DNA of 64,000 nt from assembly GCF_052161655.1 (NCBI RefSeq), contig NZ_CP197418.1, forward strand, positions 5,890,001 through 5,954,000, read 5' to 3'. Every line of letters starts with the position of its first letter. Positions within the stretch are counted from its first letter, which is position 1. Made by a program: the position numbers and the translations under genes. This document shows positions 28,005 to 36,748 of this stretch, one piece after another. The notes beneath the pieces are model-generated. The model made no database searches, was not told where the DNA came from, and saw only the letters and a list, made by a program, of their open reading frames with translations. Source of the stretch: Novipirellula sp052161655. Lineage in GTDB: Bacteria > Planctomycetota > Planctomycetia > Pirellulales > Pirellulaceae.

Positions 28005-28272
28005 GTTTCGGATTTCGCTTTTGATCCCGTTGCGCTACCACATCGTTACTTCGTAGCCAAATCGAGGTTTCGCAAAATCCACAAAGATTGGCGCGACAGT
28101 GTTTGTTCATTGGTTGACCTGTGCGGTGACATCAAGCGATTTTCAATTGCGATCAATGATCTGAAGCAAGTCAATCCTGACGTACACGAGCGATACCGCC
28201 GAACATGGCTGGAAGGTGGCGAAGTCGTCATTGCAATTCGTGGAACCTTCGGCGAAACCGCAGTTGCGGCTC
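28005..28272 (+). pseudogene. Remnant resembling a type I restriction specificity subunit (HsdS)
   Basis: An open stretch without a start codon reads FAFDPVALPHRYFVAKSRFR, a middle with VDLCGDIKRFSIAIND and then NPDVHERYRRTWLEGGEVVI followed by AIRGTFGETAVAA. The pattern of a target-recognition start, an R-x-x-L-x-G-G-E-V-V-I segment and R/V-G-T-x-G-x-x-A is what HsdS subunits show. It is cut at the 3' side by the REP-like repeat at 28273, and no HsdM or HsdR gene is present. The call rests on motif resemblance only. Confidence 0.4.
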
Positions 28273-28398
28273 GATCAAAGGGGTCACGGCTCGCTCAAAG
28301 GGGTCAGGACTCTTTTCTGGTCCAAACGCCACCGACTGAATTTAGATGAAACACGGTTGCGACAAACGCCGGGAGCGGATCCGCGTTTCACTTGTGGT
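28273..28398 (+). repeat. REP-like remnant with AGGACTCTTTTC core, copy 2
   Basis: Two direct units, GATCAAAGGGGTCACGGCTC and GCTCAAAGGGGTCAGGACTC, lead into the core shared with 16741-16863 and end in the small palindrome GCGGATCCGC. It abuts the HsdS-like remnant and overlaps the start of repeat R10. Confidence 0.6.
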
Positions 28399-28600
28399 GA
28401 TTGATCCATCGATCGGATCCAAGAATGTCGGCCAATACACAGACGGAGATTCGGTAGGAAGATTAGAGGTAGGAAAATTGGGTTGGTCGCGGGTCTTCCT
28501 ATCCGCTAATTCTCCTGCCCCATTTTCCTTCAGCGGCGACCAAATGATTTTCATCGAGATCGGGCATCTTCATTTGCTTGCCGCATGAATTTTTCTGACC
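28378..28600 (+). repeat. Dispersed repeat R10, copy 1
   Basis: It shares GATCCGCGTTTCACTTGTGG and TCCATCGATCGG with 36218-36257, and the palindromic part GGTAGGAAGATTAGAGGTAG ... TCTTCCTATCCGC ... CATTTTCC with 36410-36507. Both copies end near GCATGAAT-TTCTG. There is no gene inside. Confidence 0.7.
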
Positions 28601-28873
28601 AAACCGACCGCGCTATGATGGTGTCGAGCTCGCCGATGTCTATCGGATTTCTCGTTACCGTCGGAGGAAGTTCAGCAAAATGATTGGCCCATGAATGACC
28701 CGAATCGACGCGAATGCTTTTGTTTTGCTGGCAATACTCGCGTTCATTCCCGTAATTCGCGGGCCGTCTGGCTTCAAAATGTGTGATAACCACATCGTAC
28801 AAGTTGCAGCGACGGACCCGACTGTCGTTCTCCTGTCGTTGCTTTGCGACTTTAGGAAATGGATGTTTGGTGT

Positions 28874-28894
28874 CCCCCGGACTGACGTTCGGGG
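28874..28894. repeat. Short GC hairpin CCCCCGGAC/GTTCGGGG
   Basis: An 8-bp stem with one mismatch around a TGAC loop region. The sequence type CCCCCGGACT...GGGGCTATCGCTT looks like a dispersed planctomycete motif, but only one copy was seen here. The rest of 28600-28873 shows nothing supportable. Confidence 0.4.
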
Positions 28895-28958
28895 CTATCG
28901 CTTGTCGTCGCGTTGCGACTGGCTAACTAGAAATTCGCGAAGCGACGGTAGGCATTAG

Positions 28959-28978
28959 CCACGGAAGCGAGTCCGTGG
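28959..28978 (-). terminator. Hairpin 15 bp after the pectate lyase stop
   Basis: CCACGGA and TCCGTGG pair perfectly over 7 bp around a 6-base loop, directly downstream of the minus-strand pectate lyase gene. There is no U-run, so intrinsic termination is only possible. Confidence 0.35.
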
Positions 28979-28993
28979 TTTTCCGTCACGCGT

Positions 28994-30403
28994 CTACGGG
29001 ACAAGATTCTCTGCTAGCTCATTGATGTAGAACTCGAGGTGAGAATAACCCAAGTGACGGTTGTTACTTGATTCTCCTGCTGTCACCACCTTGTTAGCGT
29101 CGGCGGGATCATTGAAGTTCAAGTGGTGCGACCGCTCCCAAGCATCCGGTAGCCCATCGCCGTCGGTATCTGCGGAGGCCTTGGATGGCGTGAGGCCCTC
29201 GAGGAACCATTCGTCGGACGGCTGCAGCGGTGCGTTGCGCCCCCATGCGCCCGTTTTGGTTTTGACTTCTTCGACAGTCCGTCGGGTCAACCGGTCGCGG
29301 GGCCAGCAACCGGCCTTGACAAGAATCAGTTCGAAAGCCGCTTTGGCATCGACCAGTTCGATTTCCGGGGTATTGGCAGGTGAGTCCAATTCATGGCCGT
29401 TGTTGTTGAATTGAATCCACTTCGGTACGCCGCCATTTTGACTGCCCCACTTCCAATGTCGAGGATGACCCTGATAACCCCAGTCCTCGAAGTAGTTGTC
29501 GCTTACGTAATAGCTCATCTGCGGAGACAGGGCGTAGGGATACATCCGGTCATCCGTCTGTGGCCCGCGTCTGTAGTAGTTTTTGTAAAGGTTGACGGCG
29601 CTCCGGGCGCGAACGCCGTGGCCGTCATCGGTGTAGCCGCCGCGGCAGTTGTAAATCAAGTTGTTGCAGAAATCGCTCGCGGCGTTTTCTCGGTAAGGTG
29701 CCATACAGGGGACACGGCGTGCATGATGAGCCCAAAGATTGTGGTGTACCGAGACAGCGCCACTATCTTCCGCAGCGGAGATTAGACCATAGTTGTGCGC
29801 GCCTTTGCTGTGTCCCTGATCGTCGGATTCCTCGATCGTGCACCATTGCACTGTCACGTCATGGGCGTGGTACAGATCAATGATCTCGTCGTTGCCCCAG
29901 CTTAAGGACAAATGATCAAGGATGATGTTGTACGTACCCGAGTCGGTGGGGCCGCGGCCGCCGAGCTGAATACAGTCGCCGCCAGCCCCGATGTCGCGAC
30001 GGGGACGAACGCGGAGATGTCGAATGATGATGTCGTGAACACCGTAATCATAACTCGAGATGACACCCTCGACCGTGATCCCCGCGCCCGGAGCGGTTTG
30101 GCCGGCAATGGTAATGTAAGGACTGGTGATGCGAATGTTGCCGCGGATGACGCCGCTCACCTCGAAAATGATGATCCGTGGTCCGTCCGTGGCGCAGGCT
30201 TCCGCGAGACTGCCTGGCCCCGAGGCTTTTAGATTTGTCACCTTGATTACCCTGCCACCTCGCCCGCCTTTGCTGACCGCCCCCCAGCCCTGGGCGCCAG
30301 GAAAAGCTCTGAGTTCAGTGTCATCCTGAGCATCTGCTAAGCTACTTGTCAAAAACACCAGCAGCCAAACACAAGCGATCGTCCTAACGAAGCCGACGTT
30401 CAT
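28994..30403 (-). CDS. Secreted pectate lyase-like right-handed beta-helix protein
   Basis: 469 residues. AAGGA eight bases before the ATG at 30403 and a signal peptide (VRTIACVWLLVFLTSSLADA) support the start. The mature N-terminus FPGAQGWGAVSKGGRGGRVI and the stacked-helix pattern (GVIRGNIRITSPYITIAGQT, HDIIIRHLRVRPRRDIGAGG, LDHLSLSWGNDEIIDLY, VHHNLWAHHARRVPCM) match polysaccharide lyase family 1-type proteins. The conserved arginine region of the lyase is plausibly the HHARRVP segment. The C-terminus has a calcium-binding-like DTDGDGLPDAWERSHHLNFN. The expected role is cleavage of pectin or another uronic polysaccharide from algae. The ceramidase gene lies upstream on the same strand. Confidence 0.92.
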   Translation of the reverse strand: MNVGFVRTIACVWLLVFLTSSLADAQDDTELRAFPGAQGWGAVSKGGRGGRVIKVTNLKASGPGSLAEACATDGPRIIIFEVSGVIRGNIRITSPYITIAGQTAPGAGITVEGVISSYDYGVHDIIIRHLRVRPRRDIGAGGDCIQLGGRGPTDSGTYNIILDHLSLSWGNDEIIDLYHAHDVTVQWCTIEESDDQGHSKGAHNYGLISAAEDSGAVSVHHNLWAHHARRVPCMAPYRENAASDFCNNLIYNCRGGYTDDGHGVRARSAVNLYKNYYRRGPQTDDRMYPYALSPQMSYYVSDNYFEDWGYQGHPRHWKWGSQNGGVPKWIQFNNNGHELDSPANTPEIELVDAKAAFELILVKAGCWPRDRLTRRTVEEVKTKTGAWGRNAPLQPSDEWFLEGLTPSKASADTDGDGLPDAWERSHHLNFNDPADANKVVTAGESSNNRHLGYSHLEFYINELAENLVP

Positions 30404-30458
30404 TCGAGGTTCCTTTGCGTTGTCTAATCTGTCGCTGATGTCGCCCTATCGTTTGAGC

Positions 30459-31853
30459 TCACTCAGCTTCCGCCGCGCCAACTGGGGTGACGGAGGCTTG
30501 CCGCTCGACTTCATTGACGATTGCATTTTCAATTTCTGGCGACCAGGGAGCGGGCAGCCCGTAGTACACCATCGCTCCGCCACCTTCATAACCGCCTTCG
30601 GCCAAGACACGTCGTGACGGAATGTAGGCCATCACGTCATGCGAGTATCCGGCCACCCACGTTCGCTTGCCCGACAATTCAAATTTTAGTCGCAGCGCAT
30701 AATCGACGACGACTTCGCCACCGAGTGCCACAAATTGAACGTCATCGCCGATGTGCCAGACACTGATCGGATAGGGATAGGTCTGACTGAGCGGTTGGCC
30801 GGCGTCGAGTTTCTTTAGCAGCATGTTGGCGCGCGACACCTCGAACCGGTTCGATGACAGAGCGTTTTGCTCGATTTGTTCGCGAGTCGGCAACGTACCG
30901 AGCGGCAAATCCAGTGCGTCAAATGTCGTCGTCAGCTGTCCATCAACGGCCTGCATTTGACTGGTCAACAGCACGGCATCGACCGCCGTGGCCAATCGGC
31001 GTCCGTAGTGTCGAGCCAGTTCGATCGTGCGGCGGGGCAGTGGATTCTGATCAGCACCGCAGCCCGCAAAGAACAAGGCCACGCAATCGGGATGGTTTTC
31101 TTCCAGTTCCATCTGCGCGAAACCGGGGTAGTCGCCCGACCATTGGTAGCTGCTCAGGACCGTCGAATGGCAGGCGTAGCCAAACAGTACCGCGACCAAT
31201 TTTCCGTCCGCATCGCGGGCCGCCAGAACCGGCACGTCGTGATCGACGGGCCCCTTTAGCGTTGCTTCGGTTCGCGACTGTGGCACCACACTTTCGGGCG
31301 TGTTCTCGCGTCGGTTGACCGCAAAGGTCGCTGTTCCACTGCCCCACGACAGGCTGCAGGGAGCAAGATTGTCCAAGGCATTGTCAACAACGGAGGCAAT
31401 TTTTTGCGTCAGTGTTTCGACCCAGCGATCAACCGCTTGCTGTTGTTGCAAATCGATATCCAAGTAGTGCAGCGGATCTAAATTGTGCCCCACCACAGGC
31501 CCCGTATGAGTGTGAGAACAATTGATGACGATCTGGTTCCGCGACAAACCGTGTCGCTGCTGGAGGCCATTGCAGATCGCTTGCGCGAGCGTTCGATCAA
31601 TGCCAACGAGGTCCAAGGTCAGCATTAAACCACGCTGCCCTTCACCGTCTTCCAACACCAACGCCTTTGCCCACAGATCCGTCAGCTTACTTTCCGCTGG
31701 TTTGTCGCGGCTCGCATAGCCTGACATCCAAAGCGGCTCGTCAGGCGTGATCGCTACCTTCGCGGCACCGGCTTTCCAGTTCGAATCCTCCGCCAGCACC
31801 ATTTCACCGCATAACACAACAAAGCATCCGGCAACAACAATAATTTTCTGCAT
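30459..31853 (-). CDS. Neutral/alkaline non-lysosomal ceramidase N-terminal domain protein
   Basis: 464 residues from ATG 31853, with GGAG nine bases upstream and a signal peptide (QKIIVVAGCFVVLCGEMVLA). Family motifs: GAAKVAITPDEPLWMSGYA, the zinc-binding SHTHTGPVVGHNL, FGYACHSTVLSSYQWSGDYP with the second zinc histidine, and FFAGCGADQNPLPRRTIELA. The protein is shorter than full ceramidases and lacks their C-terminal domain, as is common for planctomycete members; activity on ceramide is therefore not assured and another amide or ester may be the substrate. It is encoded 55 bp upstream of the pectate lyase gene and may share its transcript. Confidence 0.9.
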   Translation of the reverse strand: MQKIIVVAGCFVVLCGEMVLAEDSNWKAGAAKVAITPDEPLWMSGYASRDKPAESKLTDLWAKALVLEDGEGQRGLMLTLDLVGIDRTLAQAICNGLQQRHGLSRNQIVINCSHTHTGPVVGHNLDPLHYLDIDLQQQQAVDRWVETLTQKIASVVDNALDNLAPCSLSWGSGTATFAVNRRENTPESVVPQSRTEATLKGPVDHDVPVLAARDADGKLVAVLFGYACHSTVLSSYQWSGDYPGFAQMELEENHPDCVALFFAGCGADQNPLPRRTIELARHYGRRLATAVDAVLLTSQMQAVDGQLTTTFDALDLPLGTLPTREQIEQNALSSNRFEVSRANMLLKKLDAGQPLSQTYPYPISVWHIGDDVQFVALGGEVVVDYALRLKFELSGKRTWVAGYSHDVMAYIPSRRVLAEGGYEGGGAMVYYGLPAPWSPEIENAIVNEVERQASVTPVGAAEAE

Positions 31854-32021
31854 GAATGGATACTCCGGTCCGCTCGATTCCACGACAGGTTCGAAATTGG
31901 GCTCCTCATCGGAGTCCCTGATGGGCCTTTTATAGTCGAAGACAACTCGCTGTGCTGACAGGGGCGTGCGATTGTTAACTTGGGAGAGTCAAAGCACCTC
32001 CGCACAACTCATTGGGTTTAA

Positions 32022-32081
32022 CGTAGCCTAGGCTTCCAGCCTGGGTTCGATGTGGTCCCCAGGCTGAAAGCCTAGGCTACG
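32022..32081. repeat. Palindromic repeat family R1, copy 2
   Basis: Arms of 24 bp, CGTAGCCTAGGCTTCCAGCC... and ...AAGCCTAGGCTACG, pair with one mismatch around a 12-base loop. It matches the copy at 4321-4374 over its left arm. It sits in the spacer between the ceramidase and subtilase genes. Confidence 0.88.
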
Positions 32082-32167
32082 TTTTGCAGCTTCGCCGCCT
32101 TGAGGAGTTATGTAGAAAGTGCATTGCGTTTAACGGCGCGGCAAACGGTTAGGAAACGCTCGCCATC

Positions 32168-32295
32168 CTGGATAGGCAACGACTTGTATTAGCATTGCTG
32201 CCTCATCTGCTCGCCATTTCCACAACTCCGAATACGGCCTGCTGCCGGCAAACCCCAGCCCGAGTCGAACAGCCACACTGCCTATCCAGCCAAAT
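32168..32295. repeat. Element R9-A with 11-bp inverted ends
   Basis: CTGGATAGGCA (32168-32178) and TGCCTATCCAG (32279-32289) are perfect inverted ends. The right half (32239-32295, starting CTGCTGCCGGCAAACCCCAG) recurs at 35063-35119 with a few mismatches. A second short unit, ACGTCGTATCACGCCGATTG (32401-32423), recurs at 35023-35045. The two sites lie on either side of the subtilase gene. Confidence 0.75.
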
Positions 32296-32565
32296 TCGCA
32301 ACTGACACCTTAATCATTTTGACACCTTAGTCTTTTTCAATTTAGGTTGATTGAGCCGAGTGACTTTACGACAAGTAGCTCACCGTTAGCATCGGCCTTA
32401 ACGTCGTATCACGCCGATTGGCTTGGTGTAGCGACTAAAGCGGAAACAACTCGCAACCTTCACGCTGAATTAAATGATCTCATGTTGGCGATTTAGACGT
32501 GTCCCCCAGTATGACGACCCTTTATATTGCGGCTAAAGTCACGATTCTATTCTGGAGCTCTGACA

Positions 32566-34875
32566 ATGAAACGAAAACGCCGCTGGTTAATCGAAACTCT
32601 GGAACAGCGAATCGTGCTTGACGGTGTCGGACCAAATAGTCCGCCCCAGCATCCCGCTTGGGAATCCGTTATTGTCGCCTTCAACGACAATGTGGCTAAC
32701 CCTAGCGTCGTGGCAAAGGGACTTGTCAATGCTCACGGTGGTCAACTGGGGCATGTCTACAACCATGCCCTGAAAGGTTTCTCCGCGCAACTTCCGGAAG
32801 CCGCACTACAGGCATTGGCAAAGAACCCACAGATCAAACAAATCGAAGCCGATCTGGTCATGCAGGCTTTCTCGCAAATCACTCCCACCGGTGTAGATCG
32901 TATCGATGCCGACATTAGCGGGTTGGCCAACATCGATAACGTTGACGACCGAGTGAATGTGAACATCGCCATTATCGATTCAGGCATTGACGCTGACCAT
33001 CCTGACCTGAATGTGGTTGGCGGCAGGCATTTCTATACAGTAACGTCAGGTCGACCCAGCAATCGCGGAAGTTTTGAAGATGGCAACTACGACGACAACA
33101 ATGGGCACGGCTCCCATGTTGCGGGAACCGCCGCGGCACTGGACAACGATTTCGGCGTAGTCGGCGTCGCGCCTGGGGCGAACCTCTGGGCTGTCAAGGT
33201 GCTCGACGCCAACGCCTCGGGTTACGTTTCAGACATCATCAAAGGCATTGATTGGGTCACAAGCACGAGGACCGACGGTGACCTCACCAACGACATCCAC
33301 GTCGCCAATATGAGTCTCGGCGGCCAGGGCGTTAACAATAGTTATCGCACTGCCATCAAAAACAGCGTCGCGCGTGGCGTCGTTTATGTCGTTGCAGCCG
33401 GCAACGAATATCGCGACATCCTAGGAGCTGACCTTCAATTCGGAACGTACGACGATACCATTCCGGCTGCTTATCCGGAGGTTGCCACGATCAGCGCGAT
33501 TGCCGATACCGACGGTATGCCAGGCGGCTACGGTCCATCGACCCAGTATGCCGATTTCTTCGGCAACTATGAAGACGATGAGTTCGCCGACTTCAGCAAC
33601 TTCAGTAATGATCAAGGGGCACCAGGATATTCATCGTGGTACAACACAAACAACTTGGTCAATAATCCCGGCGGCTTGGGTATCGATCTGATGCTGCCAG
33701 GCGTGGACATCTATTCCACGTACAAGAACGGTGGTTACGCGTTCAGCAGTGGTACGAGCATGGCAGCGCCGCACGCGACCGGATTGGCGGCGCTGTACAT
33801 CGCTGCGAACGGTCCCGCCACGGATGCGAACGGAGTGTACGCCATCCGCCAGGCATTGATTGACGGCGGCAAGGCTTGGACGAGTCCGGAAGGTTTGGTG
33901 TTGCCGAACCCGCCGACGCCAAATCCGGATAGCCCCGACAATCACTACGAAAATCTTGGCTGGGCGGGAGACGGCGTTCCAAATCAATTGCCGATCGCTG
34001 ACGCCGGCATCACGCAGTCTGGTAACGAAGGCAACCCGATCACGTTTGACGCCTCGGGATCGTCGGATCCCGACGGCGATTCGCTGACTTACGTCTGGGA
34101 CTTCGGCGACGGGCAAACCGCACACACCACGGATCCAACAATTTCACACTCTTACGAATATGGCGGAACGTTTGCTGTTTCATTGACCGTCAACGATGGT
34201 CGCGGCGGACAGTCAATCGATACAACGACCTCCGACGTAAGCGAAGTGAATGATGTTCCCGTTGCAGTTGCTGGTGGACCTTACCGTGGATTTGCAAACT
34301 CTCCGATTGCATTCGATGCATCGGCTTCCAGCGATTTTGATAATCTTGATGGGACAACGGCAAATGATCAGATACTTTGGTACACCTGGGATTTTAACGA
34401 CGGCACTGTACTAACAACGACGGATGTGTCGGTCGATCACACGTACACAACTGCCAATAACTTTAACGTCAGCCTTTCGGTCAATGACGGTGCGACAGAT
34501 TCATTACTCGCGGTCACTTCGGTCGCCGTCGATGCGGAACAATCGGGTGTTCCGATGTACGTTTCCTCCATCGACTTTGAATCGAAACGCGGTGGCAAGG
34601 ATTGGCGGGCCGTGATTGAGATTAGAAGTGCTGAAGGTAACGTCCTTGCCGGCGTTTCCGTGACGATCGTGTTTGCCAATCAAACCTATCAAGGGACAAC
34701 GGACTCCAATGGACTGTTTCGCACTGGATGGATACGAGATCTTAGTCGCGGAACCCATTACGCCGATGTGTCCCAATTAGTGCTGGCGAACTACGTCTGG
34801 AATCCATTGGCACTGGATTCCGAAGTCGACGACGGAGGCCTAGCCGGTTTTCCAGATGGTGTTTTGGTGGTGTAA
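32566..34875 (+). CDS. Exported subtilisin-like serine protease (S8) with two PKD domains
   Basis: 769 residues; ATG 32566 has GGAG eight bases upstream. The N-terminus RRWLIETLEQRIVLDG is the LEPR-like motif of planctomycete exported proteins in place of a classic signal peptide. A prodomain (about 30-105, I9-like: VIVAFNDNVANPSVVAKGLV) precedes the S8 domain with D138 (IIDSGIDADHPDL), H181 (NGHGSHVAGT), oxyanion region VVAAGNEY and S398 (SGTSMAAPHATGLAAL). Two PKD domains follow (about 480-570, ITFDASGSSDPDGDSLTYVW; 575-670, WYTWDFNDGT), then a C-terminal Ig-like domain. PKD domains suggest substrate or surface attachment. Short repeats R9 flank the gene on both sides. Confidence 0.95.
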   Translation: MKRKRRWLIETLEQRIVLDGVGPNSPPQHPAWESVIVAFNDNVANPSVVAKGLVNAHGGQLGHVYNHALKGFSAQLPEAALQALAKNPQIKQIEADLVMQAFSQITPTGVDRIDADISGLANIDNVDDRVNVNIAIIDSGIDADHPDLNVVGGRHFYTVTSGRPSNRGSFEDGNYDDNNGHGSHVAGTAAALDNDFGVVGVAPGANLWAVKVLDANASGYVSDIIKGIDWVTSTRTDGDLTNDIHVANMSLGGQGVNNSYRTAIKNSVARGVVYVVAAGNEYRDILGADLQFGTYDDTIPAAYPEVATISAIADTDGMPGGYGPSTQYADFFGNYEDDEFADFSNFSNDQGAPGYSSWYNTNNLVNNPGGLGIDLMLPGVDIYSTYKNGGYAFSSGTSMAAPHATGLAALYIAANGPATDANGVYAIRQALIDGGKAWTSPEGLVLPNPPTPNPDSPDNHYENLGWAGDGVPNQLPIADAGITQSGNEGNPITFDASGSSDPDGDSLTYVWDFGDGQTAHTTDPTISHSYEYGGTFAVSLTVNDGRGGQSIDTTTSDVSEVNDVPVAVAGGPYRGFANSPIAFDASASSDFDNLDGTTANDQILWYTWDFNDGTVLTTTDVSVDHTYTTANNFNVSLSVNDGATDSLLAVTSVAVDAEQSGVPMYVSSIDFESKRGGKDWRAVIEIRSAEGNVLAGVSVTIVFANQTYQGTTDSNGLFRTGWIRDLSRGTHYADVSQLVLANYVWNPLALDSEVDDGGLAGFPDGVLVV

Positions 34876-35022
34876 CACCTTGTAGCTGATGTGTCGAGCG
34901 ATAGCGAAATATATGTTGCCAGTGATTAGGCGTAATCCATGGCGGTAGTGATCAAGCGGATGGCAAGCAACCGCCTCCGTCGGCACGCACTCAAAGGCCT
35001 CAAAATCGGCAGCTTGGTGAGA

Positions 35023-35119
35023 ACGTCGTATCACGCCGATTGGCTCGGTTCCGATAACGGGTCTGCTGCCAGAAACTCCCAGCCCGAGTCGGACAGTCAG
35101 ACTGCCTCTCCAGCTAAAT
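35023..35119. repeat. R9 second copy, units in swapped order
   Basis: The 23-bp unit (35023-35045) is identical to 32401-32423, and the 57-bp unit (35063-35119) is similar to 32239-32295. Here the short unit precedes the long one, whereas upstream of the subtilase the long unit comes first. The remaining spacer (34876-35193) has no gene. Confidence 0.75.
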
Positions 35120-35193
35120 CGGTACCTGACGGCTTATTCTTCTAATTCCGGTGAGTATGCTGTTGGCAAAACTATACCGTTCAGGGGAAAAAA

Positions 35194-36162
35194 ATGCTGA
35201 TTCTATTTGGGCGAGCGATTCCGGCCGTCTGCTTATTTGCGGTTGTCTTCTTAAATCACGCCGTCACGTTGGCAGAGGACAATCAGGCTGCCGAGCAGAG
35301 TTTTTCCGTCGTGTTGCTCCCTGACACACAGCTCTATTCGGAAAAGTATCCAGACACGTACGTCGCCCAGGCACTATGGATTCGGCAACAGGTGAAGGAA
35401 GATAACATCAAGTTCGTCGTCCATCTGGGCGACATTGTGCAAACGGCCACCCAAAAGCCCGAATGGGAAAATGCAGATCGAGCAATGCGACTCCTTGATG
35501 GTGTAGTGCCCTACAGCATGGTACCAGGCAATCATGACATGGTTCTAGAGAACCGTGACTCGGCACTGTACAACCAGTACTACTCGCCCAGAAGATTTGC
35601 CGACCGACCGTGGTACGGTGGGCACATGGGCGAAACCAACGACAACAACTTCTGTTTCTTTGAGGCCAGTGGCATGAAATTCATGATCATTAGCCTCGAA
35701 TTTGCTCCTCGCGATGAAACGCTCGAATGGGCGGCGAACGTGACAAAACGATACCCCGATCATCGCGTGATCGTAGCGACACATTGCTACATGCGGCCAA
35801 ACCAGCGAGACACGGGTTGTGCCACGGCGTACAAAATAGCGGGCAACAGCGGCGAACAAATCTGGCAAAAATTCATCCGCAAGCAGCCGAATATTTTTCT
35901 TGTTGTCAGTGGGCATGTGCTGGGCGTGGGACTCCAAACAAGCGTCAACGATGCCGGAGGGAAGGTTCTCGAAATGCTTACGGATTACCAGGGCCTCCCG
36001 AACGGCGGCGACGGTTGGCTTCGTTCACTGCAGTTCGTGCCCGGCAAAAACAAGATCCACGTCAGGACGTATTCGCCCCTGTTGGACAAACTCAATAGTG
36101 ACGCAAGCGAAACGTTCTCGCTTGACTACGAAATGACCGCTGTAAAACGGAATGCCGGTTGA
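35194..36162 (+). CDS. Exported calcineurin-like metallophosphoesterase
   Basis: 322 residues with AGGGG just upstream of the ATG and a signal peptide (IPAVCLFAVVFLNHAVTLAE). Metal-binding motifs are in order: LLPDTQLY (D-x-Q variant of DxH), VVHLGDIVQT (GD), VPGNHDMVLE (GNHD), VIVATHCYMRP and VVSGHVLGVG (GHxxG-like: the usual GHxH second His is replaced, reading GHVLG). The first and last motifs differ from the canonical family, which is usual for this exported subgroup. It would hydrolyse a phosphoester outside the cytoplasm. It lies downstream of the subtilase on the same strand after a 318-bp spacer with repeats. Confidence 0.92.
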   Translation: MLILFGRAIPAVCLFAVVFLNHAVTLAEDNQAAEQSFSVVLLPDTQLYSEKYPDTYVAQALWIRQQVKEDNIKFVVHLGDIVQTATQKPEWENADRAMRLLDGVVPYSMVPGNHDMVLENRDSALYNQYYSPRRFADRPWYGGHMGETNDNNFCFFEASGMKFMIISLEFAPRDETLEWAANVTKRYPDHRVIVATHCYMRPNQRDTGCATAYKIAGNSGEQIWQKFIRKQPNIFLVVSGHVLGVGLQTSVNDAGGKVLEMLTDYQGLPNGGDGWLRSLQFVPGKNKIHVRTYSPLLDKLNSDASETFSLDYEMTAVKRNAG

Positions 36163-36217
36163 CTGGCGTTAAACCCCGACCTTGCTAATCGCTCTTTCGG
36201 CAGCAAAAATCAAAGCA

Positions 36218-36595
36218 GATCCGTGCCTCACCTGTGGCGATTGCTCCATCGATCGGGAAACCTGATTGACGCCGCCCCCCAGCGTGTTGTTGGATCTCCT
36301 TGTTTGTGCGAGCAAGATTTTTGTATCTGCACCAATCCCTACTGGCCTGTTTCCCGATAGAAGTAGGATGAATTCTTCGCCGAATCAGAGTAAGTCCGCC
36401 GACGCACAGGCGGAGATTAGGTAGGAAGATTAGGGGTATGAAAATGGGTTGGGTCGAGCATCTTCCTACCCGCTAGTTCGCTGTTTCTCCTACCTAATTT
36501 TTCCTTCGGGCAAGCGATGCTCGGTGTAGGGAAGACAGAAAAAACTATTTGGAGATGGGGCTTCTTTTTTTCTCTGTCGCATGAATACTTCTGTC
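36218..36595. repeat. Dispersed repeat R10, copy 2
   Basis: It parallels 28378-28600: GATCCGTGCCTCACCTGTGG with TCCATCGATCGG, then after an extra 120 bp the palindromic part GGTAGGAAGATTAGGGGTAT ... ATCTTCCTACCCGC ... TTTTTCC, ending in GTCGCATGAATACTTCTGTC. The remainder of 36163-36748 holds no supported gene; a doublet CTACCCATTCTG / CCACCCATTCTG occurs at 36670-36710. Confidence 0.7.
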
Positions 36596-36748
36596 TATAC
36601 CGTCTGCCGTACGATCAATAACCTTCGGTTACGTCAGAGAGCAAACTCTTGGTGGAGAATTAGTTCGCCCTACCCATTCTGTGGGGAAATTGGTGCCACC
36701 CACCCATTCTGAGATTGGGAATTAATACTCAGTGTGTCTGTTTTGTCA

